A stretch of DNA of 5,634 bases, from positions 1 to 5,634 of the forward strand of contig JAAEPW010000181.1 of assembly GCA_024232355.1 (NCBI GenBank). Direction: 5' to 3'. Position numbers and translations under genes: made by a program. This DNA is from Chloroflexota bacterium (GTDB lineage: Bacteria; Chloroflexota; Anaerolineae; B4-G1). This document shows positions 1-5,328 of this stretch, piece after piece. The first letter of the stretch is position 1. Each line of letters starts with the position of its first letter. The notes under the pieces were generated by a model, which did no database searches, had not been told where the DNA came from, and saw only the letters and a list, made by a program, of their open reading frames with translations.

Positions 1-2028
1 GTGACACAACCGGCGAACGGCACCGCTGTCGTCAATCTCGATGACACCGTCACCTACACACCAGACGCCAATTTCAACGGAACTAGTACCTTTACCTACA
101 CTGTGGACGATGGGAACAGTGGTACCGACACCGCCGCAGTGATGATCTTTGTTGCCCCGGTCAACGACGATCCGGTAGCGGGAGACGACAGCGCCACAAC
201 AGACGAGGATACCGCTGTTGTAGTAGACGTGCTGGCAGACGACATCGACGTGGATAACGACACGTTGAGCGTGGATGGAGTGACCCAACCTATGAATGGC
301 ACTGTCGGCGTCAACCTCGACTATACCATCACCTACACACCAGACGCCGATTTTAACGGGACCAACACTTTTGCCTACATTGTGGATGACGGGAACAGCG
401 GCACCAACACTGCTACAGTAACAATCACCGTCAACTCGGTCAACGACCTACCACTATTCACTAGTACGCCAGTGATGAAAGCTACCACAGACCAGGTCTA
501 TACTTACAACATCATTGCCACCGACGTAGATGTTGGAGACATTCTGACCATTACTGCATCGACGTCACTACCCAACTGGCTTACATTGACTGACTATGGT
601 GATGGCATCGCTACTCTCAGCGGCGTTCCCTCAAACACCGACTTGGGTGACCACGCGGTTGGTCTACAGGTTGAGGACGCCGCTGGACTGATCGATGTGC
701 AATCTTTTACCATCACCGTTAAACTACCTAACAACTCTCCAGTAGCAAAAGACGACGCTGCCAAGACAGACGAGAGTACCGCCGTTGTGGTAGATGTGCT
801 GGCGAACGACAGCGACGTGGATGGCGATATACTCATAGTAGACTCCGTGACACAGCCCGCGAACGGGACAGTGGTGAACAACGCGACAGATGTAACGTAC
901 ACACCAAACATGCACTTTAGTGGCGAGGACAGCTTTATGTATACAGTGAGCGATGGCAATGGCGGCGAAGACACTGCCATTGTCATAGTCAATGTCTTTG
1001 GTACTCCATCCCCATCATTTGTACTTGTATGGGAGATTGAGTGTGTGGATTGCTCGACAACAGAGAGTGTAGGCAAAGACACCTCCCTTGCACTAGATAG
1101 CAACGGGTATCCCCGCATCAGTTACTACGACGATACTAACGGTGATCTGGAGTACGCTTGGTATGATGGCACGAATTGGCAGTTGAGGACTGTGGACAGC
1201 GTTGGAGATGTGGGCTCTTACAACTCCCTAGCGTTGGATATGGACGACCATCCGCACATCAGTTACTTTGACAGGACAGAGGGATGCCTGAAATACAGGG
1301 GCGACCCTAGAAGATCTATTTGTTTTAGTGGGGTTGTTGTAGGCTCACACACCTCGCTGGCTCTGGATGCGGATGGCAATTCGCACATCAGTTACGCGGG
1401 GTATGGTCTGGATTACTTGAATATTTCTGATGAACTCAAAAGGGCGGTAGTGGATAACAACTTGAGTGCACTTGATGGTACCTCCATCGCGATAGATGGC
1501 AGCAGGTATCCTCACATTAGCTACTGCGATGGGGACGATTTGAGATATGCCTATAGAGACGCTTTCGGTTGGCACTCTGAGACAGTGGATAGCAGGGGAG
1601 ACATAGGCGGGGATTCATCCCTTGCACTGGATGGCAATGGACATCCGCACATCAGTTACCACGACGATACTAACGATGACTTGAAGTTAGCTTACCACGA
1701 CGGTAATGGCTGGTACACCCAGACTGTGGACAGCGAGGGACAGGTAGGCTCACACACCTCGCTGGCGCTGGATGCGGATGGCTATCCGCACATCAGCTAC
1801 TACGACGATACTAACGATGACCTAAAGTATGCCTACCTGAACGACAATGGCTGGCACATCCAGACTGTGGACAGCGAGGGACGGGTAGGCTCACACACCT
1901 CGCTGGCGCTGGATGCGGATGGCTATCCGCACATCAGCTACTACGACGATACCAACGATGACCTAAAGTATGCTTATGCCCGTAAGAGCTACCTTGTTTA
2001 TTTGCCTTTTGTTTCGCGCAATCCTTGA
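1..2028 (+). CDS. Extracellular cadherin-like/Ig-like multidomain protein with C-terminal seven-repeat propeller domain (5' partial)
   Basis: The frame is open from base 1 and ends at TGA 2026-2028. The first codon, GTG, is not a start: it is the Val of a 'VTQPANGT' motif that recurs mid-domain at residues 94-101 and 283-290, so the N-terminus lies upstream. Residues 1-53 are the end of a cadherin-like domain, 54-148 a complete one (DEDTAVVVDVLADD, TYTPDADFNGT, DDGNSGT signatures), 149-241 a putative Ig domain (LPNWLTL, LSGVPSNTDLG), and 245-332 another cadherin-like domain. Residues 361-660 hold seven 43-47-residue repeats (SLALD..PHISYYDDTN.DLKYAY). The protein ends in YLVYLPFVSRNP, a tail style common in exported Chloroflexota proteins. 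Asp/Asn-rich motifs suggest Ca2+-dependent folding. The likely role is surface adhesion or polymer binding; this is inference, and no catalytic domain is visible. The stop codon lies 100 bp before the first attC-like site. Confidence 0.9.
   Translation: MTQPANGTAVVNLDDTVTYTPDANFNGTSTFTYTVDDGNSGTDTAAVMIFVAPVNDDPVAGDDSATTDEDTAVVVDVLADDIDVDNDTLSVDGVTQPMNGTVGVNLDYTITYTPDADFNGTNTFAYIVDDGNSGTNTATVTITVNSVNDLPLFTSTPVMKATTDQVYTYNIIATDVDVGDILTITASTSLPNWLTLTDYGDGIATLSGVPSNTDLGDHAVGLQVEDAAGLIDVQSFTITVKLPNNSPVAKDDAAKTDESTAVVVDVLANDSDVDGDILIVDSVTQPANGTVVNNATDVTYTPNMHFSGEDSFMYTVSDGNGGEDTAIVIVNVFGTPSPSFVLVWEIECVDCSTTESVGKDTSLALDSNGYPRISYYDDTNGDLEYAWYDGTNWQLRTVDSVGDVGSYNSLALDMDDHPHISYFDRTEGCLKYRGDPRRSICFSGVVVGSHTSLALDADGNSHISYAGYGLDYLNISDELKRAVVDNNLSALDGTSIAIDGSRYPHISYCDGDDLRYAYRDAFGWHSETVDSRGDIGGDSSLALDGNGHPHISYHDDTNDDLKLAYHDGNGWYTQTVDSEGQVGSHTSLALDADGYPHISYYDDTNDDLKYAYLNDNGWHIQTVDSEGRVGSHTSLALDADGYPHISYYDDTNDDLKYAYARKSYLVYLPFVSRNP
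1081..1980 (+). repeat. Seven tandem propeller-blade repeats inside the first gene
   Basis: SLALD-type motifs (SIAID in the fourth unit) begin at residues 362, 409, 452, 495, 540, 587 and 634, giving periods of 47, 43, 43, 45, 47 and 47 residues. Each unit reads as four short beta strands: SLALD, PHISYYD, DLKYAY and GW...TVDS. Units 2 and 3 have lost most of the third and fourth strand motifs. The last two units are nearly identical at DNA level: about 1719-1838 matches 1860-1979 at a 141-bp offset with roughly three differences, a recent duplication. Confidence 0.85.
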
Positions 2029-2127
2029 GAGACCCAATAGACTGGATCCAGCATTGCCTCAAAGGTTGCAAGGCGACCTTAAATAGAGGTCTCAGGGGAG
2101 CAAATTCGCTGGGCAAAAGCAAAGGCC
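2029..2127. other. Short noncoding 3' flank of the first gene
   Basis: No gene is seen here. A six-base inverted repeat, GAGACC (2029-2034) with GGTCTC (2088-2093), encloses smaller pairings such as AAGGT/ACCTT, so the transcript could fold just after the stop codon. There is no T-run, so I do not call it a rho-independent terminator. GGGCAAAAGC at 2111-2120 is the exact reverse complement of 2178-2187 inside the first attC-like site. Confidence 0.4.
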
Positions 2128-2259
2128 GCGCTAACCACGCATTGCACGTGACTTGGTTATCTTGGCGCTAATTCAACGCTTTTGCCCGCATTGAAGTTGG
2201 TTGGTAGGCGAAGGCGCTCATCCCGCAGCCACCAAGCGCGTGAAGGCAACCGTTAGCAC
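2128..2259 (+). repeat. attC-like recombination site, copy 1
   Basis: The outer boxes are GCGCTAAC (2128-2135) and GTTAGCAC (2252-2259), which pair with one G/T wobble. The inner arms are 2139-2157 and 2231-2247: CACGTG and CTTGGT on the left pair with the right arm, leaving G2144 and A2151 unpaired. The unpaired spacers are CAC on the left and AACC on the right. The predicted crossover is G2252^T2253. The centre carries GCCCGCATT at 2184-2192, at the same offset as in the other two copies. Left-box to right-box orientation matches cassettes transcribed rightward. The right box fits only the GTT part of the classical GTTRRRY consensus, so this would be a divergent attC. Confidence 0.72.
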
Positions 2260-2265
2260 TCGCAA

Positions 2266-2297
2266 AATCACAGGCGTTATGTGTGATTGTACACAAT
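2266..2297. promoter_or_regulatory. Overlapping dyads upstream of the TPR gene
   Basis: AATCACA (2266-2272) and TGTGATT (2282-2288) form a perfect 7-bp inverted repeat with a 9-base spacer. It overlaps a second dyad, ATTGT-AC-ACAAT (2286-2297). The pair sits 25-56 bases before the ATG and could be an operator or an RNA hairpin in the leader. It is not a CRP site, because the half-sites are in the opposite order. No convincing -35/-10 pair was found. Confidence 0.4.
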
Positions 2298-2309
2298 ACA
2301 AGTTACAGA

Positions 2310-2314
2310 AAGGA
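2310..2314 (+). promoter_or_regulatory. Ribosome binding site that sets the TPR gene start
   Basis: AAGGA lies 7 bases before ATG 2322. The alternative in-frame GTG at 2283 has no such site and would start inside the dyad region, so the ATG is preferred. Confidence 0.7.
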
Positions 2315-2321
2315 ATATACG

Positions 2322-3410
2322 ATGGCTTTTTGGAAGCGTAGAGAGGTTGAAATCGTCGAAAAGAGAACCGAGTATGTAGACTTGGAGCAAGAAGTTATCC
2401 CGTTGAATAATTGTGGGGGCACAACCGAGGTCACAATCACTACTGGCCGTGGGCACTCGGTACAGCACTTGACTGAGGTTCAAGATAGTACTGGCTTGGG
2501 AGTTGGGATGCAATTTTTGACAGCTGCCCTAGAAAAGCATTACACTCGAGGTGTTGCGACCAGCCAGGATGCTGTGAAGACGCTTGAACTAAGAGCACTA
2601 TCAGGTGAAAACAGGGAATTTACCATAGCTTGGCGTCAAGTGTGGCGCGTGGGCGAGGTTGGCATCAAGGGTAAGCTCAAAACGACCTATCGCTATCTGG
2701 AACGGTTGGACTGCGAGTTGGTAAAAAGTTTCGATTTGGGATGTGGTGGGGATTATCTTAAAGAGGGGCACAAATATCGCCAAGAGAAAAAGTGGCGAGA
2801 AGCCATCGAAGCATACACAAGAGTCATCAGACGTGCGCCCGATAATGCAGAAGCATACAAATGGCGTGCGGCTGCTTATGGAGGCTTGGGTAACCGAGAT
2901 CAAGCTGTCGCCGACTACACCAAAGCTATCGAACTTGATCCAAATCCTACCCTTTATCACTGGCGGGGGAATGCTTACAGAGGCTTGCGCGACTATGACC
3001 GGACTATCATTGACTACACCAAGGCACTCGAACTCGCCCCAAGTAATGCACACATCTACTTCGACCGAGGGGAAGTCTACTACCACAGACTAGGTAACTA
3101 TGAGCGAGCTATCGTTGACTACAACAAAGCTATTGCCATTAAACCTAGCCATGACTACTTCTATTATGGTCGGGGCAGTTATTACTACGCATTGGAGGAC
3201 TATGATCAAGCCCTTGCAGACTTTAACAAAGCAATTGATCTCAACCCTAACCTTGATATAGTTTATCATTACCGAGGGATGCTCTACCAAAAATTAGGGA
3301 AGAAGGAAAAAGCTATCGCTGATTTTTTGCGACATTTAGAGTTGGAAAATCGGCCTTACTGGCGTGAAGAAACCAAGAAGCGGTTGCTGGAATTGGGGGT
3401 ATCTCTGTAA
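2322..3410 (+). CDS. TPR-repeat protein with an uncharacterised N-terminal domain
   Basis: 362 residues from ATG 2322 to TAA 3408-3410. There is no signal peptide or membrane segment, so it is probably cytoplasmic. Residues about 1-142 form a charged, beta-rich domain (REVEIVEKRTEYVDLEQE near the start, REFTIAWRQVWRVGEVGIKG near 98-117) that I cannot assign; it faintly recalls uncharacterised domains ending in an 'F.WK.IWQ.G' strand. Residues 143-345 hold about six tetratricopeptide repeats starting near 143, 176, 210, 243, 278 and 312. They carry the usual W/Y-R-G/A-Y..LG.Y..A..DY.KAIEL.P pattern and end in a charged capping helix. TPRs are protein-binding scaffolds, so a partner is expected but none is identifiable here. 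The gene stands alone between two attC-like sites, with 45 bp from stop to the next site, consistent with a cassette gene. Confidence 0.92.
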   Translation: MAFWKRREVEIVEKRTEYVDLEQEVIPLNNCGGTTEVTITTGRGHSVQHLTEVQDSTGLGVGMQFLTAALEKHYTRGVATSQDAVKTLELRALSGENREFTIAWRQVWRVGEVGIKGKLKTTYRYLERLDCELVKSFDLGCGGDYLKEGHKYRQEKKWREAIEAYTRVIRRAPDNAEAYKWRAAAYGGLGNRDQAVADYTKAIELDPNPTLYHWRGNAYRGLRDYDRTIIDYTKALELAPSNAHIYFDRGEVYYHRLGNYERAIVDYNKAIAIKPSHDYFYYGRGSYYYALEDYDQALADFNKAIDLNPNLDIVYHYRGMLYQKLGKKEKAIADFLRHLELENRPYWREETKKRLLELGVSL

Positions 3411-3455
3411 GAGGTATAAAAATCATCGAGAGTGATTCTTGGGCAAGTGCAGCGT

Positions 3456-3587
3456 GTGCTAACCCCGCCTTGCACGCGACTTGGCTAATCGGCGCGCTTT
3501 TCGAGTTCTTCGCCCGCATTTCAGTTCACTTTGTTGCAACGGTGCTCACGCCGCAGTCGCCAAGCGCGTGAAGGCAACCGTTAGCAC
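3456..3587 (+). repeat. attC-like recombination site, copy 2 (best formed)
   Basis: The outer boxes GTGCTAAC (3456-3463) and GTTAGCAC (3580-3587) are perfect reverse complements. The inner left arm 3467-3485 pairs with 3559-3575 over all 17 positions once G3472 and A3479 are left out as extrahelical bases. The spacers are CCC (3464-3466) and AACC (3576-3579), and the predicted crossover is G3580^T3581. The right half from CCAAGCGC through GTTAGCAC is identical to copy 1 over 28 bases, while the central part is different. GCCCGCATT is at 3512-3520, 56 bases from the site start as in the other copies. Confidence 0.78.
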
Positions 3588-3599
3588 GCCGAAACACAT

Positions 3600-3622
3600 A
3601 GCAGATAAGGAAACGATCTGCT
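3600..3622. other. Perfect 7-bp hairpin at the start of the lipoprotein cassette
   Basis: AGCAGAT (3600-3606) and ATCTGCT (3616-3622) are exact inverted repeats around a 9-base loop, 19 bases after the predicted crossover. Stem and loop lengths equal those of the dyad at the start of the preceding cassette, although the sequences differ. No T-run follows, so a terminator is unlikely. Confidence 0.45.
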
Positions 3623-3678
3623 TGGCTAGATTATGTTTTGGTAGCATTGTAGAGTCGAATTGCCAGGAGTAGATGAAG

Positions 3679-3792
3679 ATGGAGGTATATGAAGTGATTG
3701 GAGAAAAATACCTTTTTCGTGATTTTGATTGGATTTTATGCGGAGAAGGCTTGCATAATATCCGAAAAGGAGAATATATAACTAAAAGCTAA
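3679..3792 (+). CDS. Possible small ORF of 37 residues in the lipoprotein leader
   Basis: ATG 3679 is 9 bases after AGGAG (3665-3669) and reads to TAA 3790-3792. A second in-frame ATG at 3673 is too close to that site. The peptide (MEVYEVIGEKYLFRDFD, then WILCGEG, then a basic end NIRKGEYITKS) resembles nothing I recognise. It is short enough to be chance, but the well-spaced ribosome binding site and the otherwise empty 300-bp leader make it worth listing. It ends 101 bp before the lipoprotein start and could be a translated leader or a small independent product. Confidence 0.35.
   Translation: MEVYEVIGEKYLFRDFDWILCGEGLHNIRKGEYITKS
3751..3780 (+). promoter_or_regulatory. Weak promoter-like pair upstream of the lipoprotein gene
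   Basis: TTGCAT (3751-3756) is followed after 17 bases by ATATAT (3774-3779, or TATATA one base later), inside AT-rich DNA about 115 bp before the lipoprotein ATG. If real, the cassette carries its own promoter. It lies inside the possible small ORF, so the two readings compete. Such AT-rich matches arise easily by chance. Confidence 0.25.
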
Positions 3793-3876
3793 CATAAAAT
3801 ACTAAGGAGAAGAAAGCTGGACTAATAATAGTTAGTCTGTGCAAAGCGTTATTGGTTATTCAATACTTCGAAATAC

Positions 3877-3883
3877 AAGGAGG
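3877..3883 (+). promoter_or_regulatory. Strong ribosome binding site of the lipoprotein gene
   Basis: AAGGAGG ends 10 bases before ATG 3894 and fixes that start, which also gives a compact lipoprotein signal peptide. Confidence 0.8.
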
Positions 3884-3893
3884 CTAGTCAAAT

Positions 3894-4907
3894 ATGCGTA
3901 ACATAAAAAAGTCACTAGTTCCATTTTTATCAGTAATCCTGCTTGTTGTGACATCACTTGCTTGTGGAAGCAGTGATTTAGCAAGCCCGACTACACTGGC
4001 GACGACAGAACAAGGGCAGGTATCTGAACAACCTACCGATTCCCAACCTGCTCGTACAACTGAGCCAACTGATTTGCCGGAGTCTACCGATGCTCCTCGC
4101 CCTACCGACATTCCCCAGCCCACTGATACGCCCGAACCGACCGATACACCCGATCCAACTGCTACGCCCATACCAGAAACACCAGACTCCCCTAAAGGGG
4201 ATGGATTTTACACTGTAGGAGAAGAAATTGCTCCAGGTAAGTGGCACTCCACTGGTACTGGTGGTAGCTGTTACTGGGAACGCTTGGACGCTAGCCAAGA
4301 TACCTTGGGCAACCACTTTGGTATATCTGGTGGTACAATCATGATTCTAGACACTGACTACGAGGTGCAATTAAAAAATTGCGGTACTTGGGAGTATGTA
4401 GAAGGCGTTGAACAAGTACTTCAATCTGATGCCGCTGATTCCAAAGACGACGGTTTTTATACTGTCGGCGTCGAGATAGCGCCTGGAAAGTGGGAATCCA
4501 CTGGCATTGGCGATGACTGCTACTGGGAACGCTTGGATGATTACCAGGAGACATTAGGCAACCATTTCGGCATCGCTGGTGGGACCATCAATGTTCTAGT
4601 ATCCGATTACGAAGTCCATTTTAAGGAATGTGGTGCGTGGGAATACGTCGAAAATATGGAACGAGTACTTCAATCTGATGCCACTGACCCCAAGGGCGAT
4701 GGTTTTTACACTGTCGGTGTTGAGATAGCACCAGGAAAGTGGAAATCTACTGGTACTGATGATAGTTGCTATTGGGAACGCTTGGATGACTACCAAGATA
4801 CGTTGGACAATCACTATGGCAATGCTGGTGGTACAGTTACTGTCTTGTCCTCCGATTACGAGGCACATTTTAAAGAATGTGGTGACTGGGAATATGTGGG
4901 GCCTTAG
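3894..4907 (+). CDS. Secreted lipoprotein with three tandem Cys-paired domains
   Basis: 337 residues. A basic start (MRNIKK) and hydrophobic stretch (8-21) end in lipobox SLAC, with the lipidated Cys at residue 24, so the protein should be anchored outside the membrane after type II signal peptidase cleavage. Residues about 25-100 form a Ser/Thr/Pro-rich linker with PTD-P repeats near 58-92. Three domains follow at 103-169, 186-252 and 269-335, exactly 83 residues apart. Each reads DGFYTVG..IAPGKW.STG...CYWERLD, then GNHFG-like and GGT motifs, then DYE...K.CG.WEYV. Each has two cysteines 37 apart (126/163, 209/246, 292/329), suggesting one disulfide per domain. Similar 'VG.DI.PG.Y/W...CYW.RL' domains occur in uncharacterised lipoproteins of Chloroflexota and Actinobacteria. 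The ligand is unknown; binding by a surface-displayed domain is inference. Confidence 0.93.
   Translation: MRNIKKSLVPFLSVILLVVTSLACGSSDLASPTTLATTEQGQVSEQPTDSQPARTTEPTDLPESTDAPRPTDIPQPTDTPEPTDTPDPTATPIPETPDSPKGDGFYTVGEEIAPGKWHSTGTGGSCYWERLDASQDTLGNHFGISGGTIMILDTDYEVQLKNCGTWEYVEGVEQVLQSDAADSKDDGFYTVGVEIAPGKWESTGIGDDCYWERLDDYQETLGNHFGIAGGTINVLVSDYEVHFKECGAWEYVENMERVLQSDATDPKGDGFYTVGVEIAPGKWKSTGTDDSCYWERLDDYQDTLDNHYGNAGGTVTVLSSDYEAHFKECGDWEYVGP
4062..4193 (+). repeat. Pro/Thr linker-coding repeat
   Basis: Degenerate six-codon units coding for P-T-D-x-P-x run through residues 57-100 of the lipoprotein. They form the spacer that lifts the folded domains off the membrane. Such linkers are common in Chloroflexota lipoproteins and may be glycosylated. 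The repeat also creates a long meaningless open frame on the other strand. Confidence 0.7.
4200..4898 (+). repeat. Three 249-bp coding repeats of the lipoprotein domain
   Basis: Repeat cores are at 4200-4400, 4449-4649 and 4698-4898 with an exact 249-bp period. The linkers between them repeat too (VLQSDAADSK and VLQSDATDPK), so the duplicated unit was domain plus linker. Repeats 2 and 3 share VGVEIAPGKW and the DDYQ segment and look like the more recent duplication. Many synonymous differences show that the copies are not brand new. Confidence 0.85.
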
Positions 4908-5109
4908 ATTGTGTCAGCAGGTCGGTAAAAAAACTTGTGCGGCAAGGCGTGATTTGGCATGAGACGAGAAAGCAGTGTAGTGTAGTAAACTAGACTGCTT
5001 CTGGTAGTCTGATCATTGCACATCGAAGGCGAGGGTTTCACGAGCGAGTGCCGTTGCCGTGGAAAGCAATTTTTCGCGTCGGCGGAGGTTTCGCAAAGAG
5101 CAAGGGGGC
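4908..5109. other. Noncoding tail of the lipoprotein cassette
   Basis: About 200 bp without a credible gene. It contains AGACT/AGTCT pairing around a 9-base loop near 4993-5011. TTGC (5054-5057) with GCAA (5066-5069) is followed by TTTTT (5070-5074), a very weak terminator-like hairpin. A loose direct repeat, GGCGAGGGTTTC near 5028 and GGCGGAGGTTTC near 5081, is also present. The gap from stop codon to site is longer than in the other two units. Confidence 0.35.
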
Positions 5110-5241
5110 GTGCTAACCACCGTTTGCAGGCGACGTTGCTGTCAAGTCGCTAATCCAACGCTTCCGCCCGCATTGAAGTTCGTTGCAGGGCGAAGATGGC
5201 TACCACGCACCCGCAACGCGCCTGAAACGAACCGTTGAACT
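5110..5241 (+). repeat. attC-like recombination site, copy 3
   Basis: The left box is GTGCTAAC (5110-5117) and the right box GTTGAAC (5234-5240), which fits the classical GTTRRRY exactly but pairs with the left box only at AAC/GTT. Such a mismatch is expected where the DNA right of the crossover (G5234^T5235) is not the cassette's own end. The inner arm 5121-5139 pairs perfectly with 5213-5229 over 17 positions, leaving G5126 and A5133 out. Many of those pairs differ from copy 2 yet still pair. The spacers are CAC and AACC, and GCCCGCATT is at 5166-5174. Confidence 0.72.
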
Positions 5242-5300
5242 AAGCGCTTCGCGCAGGCCCTACCCCGCAAAGGCTCTTGTGTAAGAATTCCTCCTGACAA

Positions 5301-5328
5301 TTTACCATTCTCCTCTCTCGACTATACT
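5301..5328 (+). promoter_or_regulatory. Candidate promoter of the tyrosine recombinase gene
   Basis: TTTACC (5301-5306) and TATACT (5323-5328) are separated by 16 bases. The -10 matches the consensus at five of six positions and the -35 at four. Transcription would start near 5335, leaving a leader of about 36 bases. The -10 lies within the left arm of the hairpin described next. Confidence 0.45.

Larger units (their letters stand above)
2253..3580 (+). mobile_element. Putative integron gene cassette carrying the TPR-protein gene
   Basis: The unit runs from the predicted crossover in copy 1 to that in copy 2 (1328 bp) and holds one gene followed by its recombination site, as a gene cassette should. 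Its first bases (GTTAGCACTCGC counting the preceding G) are the reverse complement of the left flank of copy 2 (3452-3463) at 11 of 12 positions, but match the left flank of copy 1 less well. That is what a circular cassette inserted next to a foreign attC leaves behind. At 1.3 kb it is larger than a typical cassette. It depends wholly on the attC interpretation. Confidence 0.6.
3581..5234 (+). mobile_element. Putative integron gene cassette carrying the lipoprotein gene
   Basis: This 1654-bp unit lies between the predicted crossovers of copies 2 and 3. Its 5' end (3580-3590) is an exact 11-base reverse complement of 5107-5117, the left flank of copy 3, but matches the left flank of copy 2 over only 8 bases. 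That is the self-match expected of a once-circular cassette. It contains about 300 bp of leader, possibly a small ORF (3679-3792), the lipoprotein gene, 200 bp of noncoding DNA and the site. The leader is visibly richer in A+T than the flanking attC-like sites. Confidence 0.6.

Noticed and set aside
594..1118. 174-codon open frame on the minus strand within the first gene
   Set aside because: It is a Ser/Thr/Val-rich shadow of the Asp-rich cadherin-like coding sequence, without a domain or a start site.
2267..2287. CRP-type operator
   Set aside because: The half-sites are in the order TCACA...TGTGA, the reverse of the TGTGA-N6-TCACA arrangement.
2283..2321. GTG start at 2283 adding 13 residues to the TPR protein
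   Set aside because: It has no ribosome binding site and lies inside an inverted repeat, while ATG 2322 has AAGGA at good spacing.
2601..3093. Overlapping frames on both strands inside the TPR gene
   Set aside because: The TPR frame has clear repeat structure and its own ribosome binding site; the others show none and arise from the repeated codons.
3481..3672. 63-codon plus-strand frame across the second palindrome
   Set aside because: It runs through the structured recombination site and has no supporting start signal or recognisable protein.
3884..4171. Gly/Ser/Val repeat frame on the minus strand
   Set aside because: It is simply the antisense of the Pro/Thr linker repeat and spans the lipoprotein start.
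4759..4962. 67-codon frame overlapping the end of the lipoprotein gene
   Set aside because: It overlaps the third conserved domain in another frame, has no ribosome binding site and shows no similarity to known proteins.
5054..5074. Rho-independent terminator after the lipoprotein gene
   Set aside because: The stem is only four base pairs before the five T residues, too weak to call.
2128..5241. CRISPR array or REP/MITE element
   Set aside because: There are only three long copies more than 1.2 kb apart, each placed after a gene, with one-sided bulges and cassette-type junctions. No short spaced repeats and no target duplications were seen.
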